Assembly (NCBI RefSeq): GCF_933775445.1
Contig: NC_065872.1
Span: 7,378,001 to 7,442,000, forward strand
Direction of reading: 5' to 3'
DNA from: Argentina anserina
Lineage: Eukaryota; Streptophyta; Magnoliopsida; Rosales; Rosaceae
DNA length: 64,000 nucleotides
Part shown: positions 62,401-64,000 of the stretch, one piece after another
Position numbering within the stretch: position 1 is the stretch's first letter
Layout of the letters: every line of letters starts with the position of its first letter
Notes under the pieces: generated by a model
Told to the model about the DNA's origin: nothing
The model's database searches: none
Seen by the model: only the letters and a program-made list of their open reading frames with translations
Program-made: the position numbers and the translations under genes

Positions 62401-62519
62401 AACATGTAGCTACACATAACGGCTACGGATAGTAACATCGGCTGGGAAATGGAATCATTTTCATGTATACTACCCGAGAAACGAAAGATTCAGGTCGAAA
62501 AGGAAAGAGAAGTTGAAAG

Positions 62520-63047
62520 TAGGGGTGGGCACGGGACGGGACGGGGCTCATCCCACGTCCCGTCCACTCTTTTGAATTGGGACGAGATCGGGACGGGACG
62601 AGGGTTTTTAAGAATGCATCCCACTCGGGATTAATCCCGGTTGGGACGGGACGGGACAAATCCCACCTTCCTATGAAGTTAAATAAAAACTTTTTTTTTA
62701 CTTTTTCATTAACAAAATAACATTTAATAATGAAATTTTTAACAAAAAAAATACATATTATGTTCAAAATATTATAATTTACCATTATTATTTGAGTTGA
62801 TATAATTTTGGAGTTATTGAGAACATAAATTAGTTTTATTTTGATACAAATATATAAGAATTTTTAAGTTTTCATTAAAGGTGGGACGGGACGGGACGAA
62901 GCGGGATAGAAATTATTCGTCTAACGTCCCGTCCCACTATTATGAAATGGGACGGGATCGGGACGAACGTTTTTAGACCTCCGTCCCGTCCTGTCCCTAC
63001 GAATTTCGATACGGGATCGGGATTTCCGTTTTTTATGCCCACCCCTA
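62520..63047. mobile_element. hAT MITE, 528 bp
   Basis: Perfect termini TAGGGGTGGGCA and TGCCCACCCCTA with a perfect 8-bp target duplication GTTGAAAG (62512-62519 and 63048-63055). Subterminal GGGACGGGACGGG tracts occur in both arms. The centre is AT-rich and non-coding. It is nested in the old LTR element and is younger than it. Confidence 0.96.
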
Positions 63048-63960
63048 GTTGAAAGTTCCCGATGAAAGACAAAATCCAGAAGAATTTAAATTGCATGAAA
63101 GTAACAACGTTAATTAAAATATACTTGTTTGTTTGCCAAATAAACAACATATAAGTTGCTCTTGCTTGATTCCACGATCATGTTCAATTCTACATTTCCA
63201 CGAAGATGCGGCGAAGTGACTCTCACCATTGCATTTTGTATCGTCACGCGATTAGTTTTTTTGGAAAACATCGACTTTTTACCAGAAGAGGTAAAATCCT
63301 CTTTGTCGTGGTCTAGTCAGAGATGACCGATGAAACCAGGTCGACTAGGTTTGCAGGCTTGCAGCTGAGGGGTTTGCCACTAAGACGAACGTGGGCCGTG
63401 CTCAAGACTTCTAGTTGTCGACAAGGAGAAAACGTCGTAGGTCGTCAGAGCGCCGACTAAAAGAGAGAGACCTCGGGATTCTGGGTTGCTCGTGTGTCGG
63501 TTCTTGGATGGAAGTCGCTACGGTGGTCCAAGTTTGGAGCATCCCAGGTCGGATCTCAGGGACAAGGTGGTGACCCTGACTTTGGGGCAGCATCGATGCT
63601 TGGATGCGCGCACAAGGCTGAGTTGTTGGATCGCCTGGGCTGGAGAACGGCGCCGGTGAAAATCGGAGAAGACGAGGGTTTCCAAAGCAATATTCTGGGT
63701 GCCTTGGGTCAAATTTGATTTCTGTATAAAAGAAAAATTCTTTCTGGCATAATTTTTTTTCCGACTTTTCTGCAAAAAAAAATCAGCAGAAGGATATCTT
63801 ATGATTTTTCATCTTTTTATGTCCAATTATTTTCATGACAGAATGAATTTTTTTCAGTCATCTTTTGCCGAATTTATTTCATAGCATAATGAATTTTTCT
63901 TCTTCAGAAATTAGGGTTCTTGGTTATCAAGTACGTGGCTAGAACTATGTGCTGATAATA

Positions 63961-64000
63961 TGTCATAGAAGAATGTAATACGCATCAAAATAGAGAGAAA
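63961..64000 (-). repeat. 5' LTR of the old retrotransposon, first 40 bp in window
   Basis: TGTCATAGAAGAATGTAATA onward aligns with 57169-57208 with six mismatches and runs off the window end. Confidence 0.75.

Larger units (their letters stand above)
57169..64000 (-). mobile_element. Old LTR retrotransposon, minus orientation, right end beyond window
   Basis: A 187-bp 3' LTR (57169-57355) is followed by a purine tract and 6.6 kb of mostly non-coding DNA. The second LTR starts at 63961 and is cut by the window edge after 40 bp. The 40 shared LTR bases differ at six positions, so the insertion is old. A mutated initiator-Met PBS lies just before the right LTR (GCTGATAATA where GCTCTGATACCA is expected). 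Weak traces of a copia-type region after integrase may exist near 59300-59500, but no domain can be read, so it is a decayed copia or a LARD-like derivative. Two hAT MITEs are nested inside. Confidence 0.78.

Overview
The window is nuclear DNA from a flowering plant. Genes carry GT-AG introns, intergenic DNA is AT-rich, and there are hAT, Mutator-like, CACTA, Ty1/copia and Ty3/gypsy (Tat) elements, an organelle-derived insertion, and plant-specific families (pentatricopeptide-repeat protein, methylesterase, plant-type ATG101). A eudicot, probably a rosid, fits best; the sequence alone does not fix the species.

Left part (1-14.2 kb): the right-hand part of a decayed hAT transposon lies just upstream of a three-exon methylesterase/hydroxynitrile-lyase-like gene (MES-1). 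The third exon of MES-1 is split by a 5.4-kb minus-strand copia element with near-identical LTRs and a 5-bp target duplication. A second hAT element (2.84 kb, 8-bp target duplication) sits just downstream and carries about 1 kb of C-rich minisatellite.

Middle-left (14.2-24 kb): a minus-strand PPR pseudogene, then a broken tandem copy of a Lines-like gene holding a rearranged plastid-DNA insertion (16S rRNA piece, unidentified plastid-like piece joined head to head, rpl14 piece), then an intact 11-exon gene for a Lines-family protein. From memory, Arabidopsis has a PPR gene, an uncharacterised gene and MES10 side by side (At3g50420-At3g50440), so this looks like a conserved neighbourhood enlarged by duplication and transposons.

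Middle (24-46 kb): mostly transposon-derived and unassigned AT-rich DNA around three more MES-family genes: MES-2 (plus, 29.9-31.1 kb, N-terminal signal, shortened exon 2), a MES fragment (31.3 kb), MES-3 (plus, 42.1-43.5 kb, N-terminal signal, altered nucleophile elbow) and MES-4 (minus, 44.4-45.5 kb, cytosolic form, GC splice donor). Three Mutator-like elements with 9-10-bp target duplications, a CACTA MITE and a 1.9-kb hAT-like element lie between them.

Right (46-64 kb): a 25-bp minisatellite, an orphan exon, a truncated Tat-type gypsy pol with two RNase H domains, and a complete seven-exon ATG101 gene (minus). Last comes an old, largely non-coding minus-strand LTR retrotransposon (57.17 kb to beyond the window end) with two nested hAT MITEs.

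The genes do not form one pathway. MES-1 to MES-4 are a local paralogue series in which one member is transposon-disrupted and the others have diverged in targeting, cap domain and active-site elbow. ATG101 (autophagy initiation) and the Lines-like gene are single-copy housekeeping-type neighbours.
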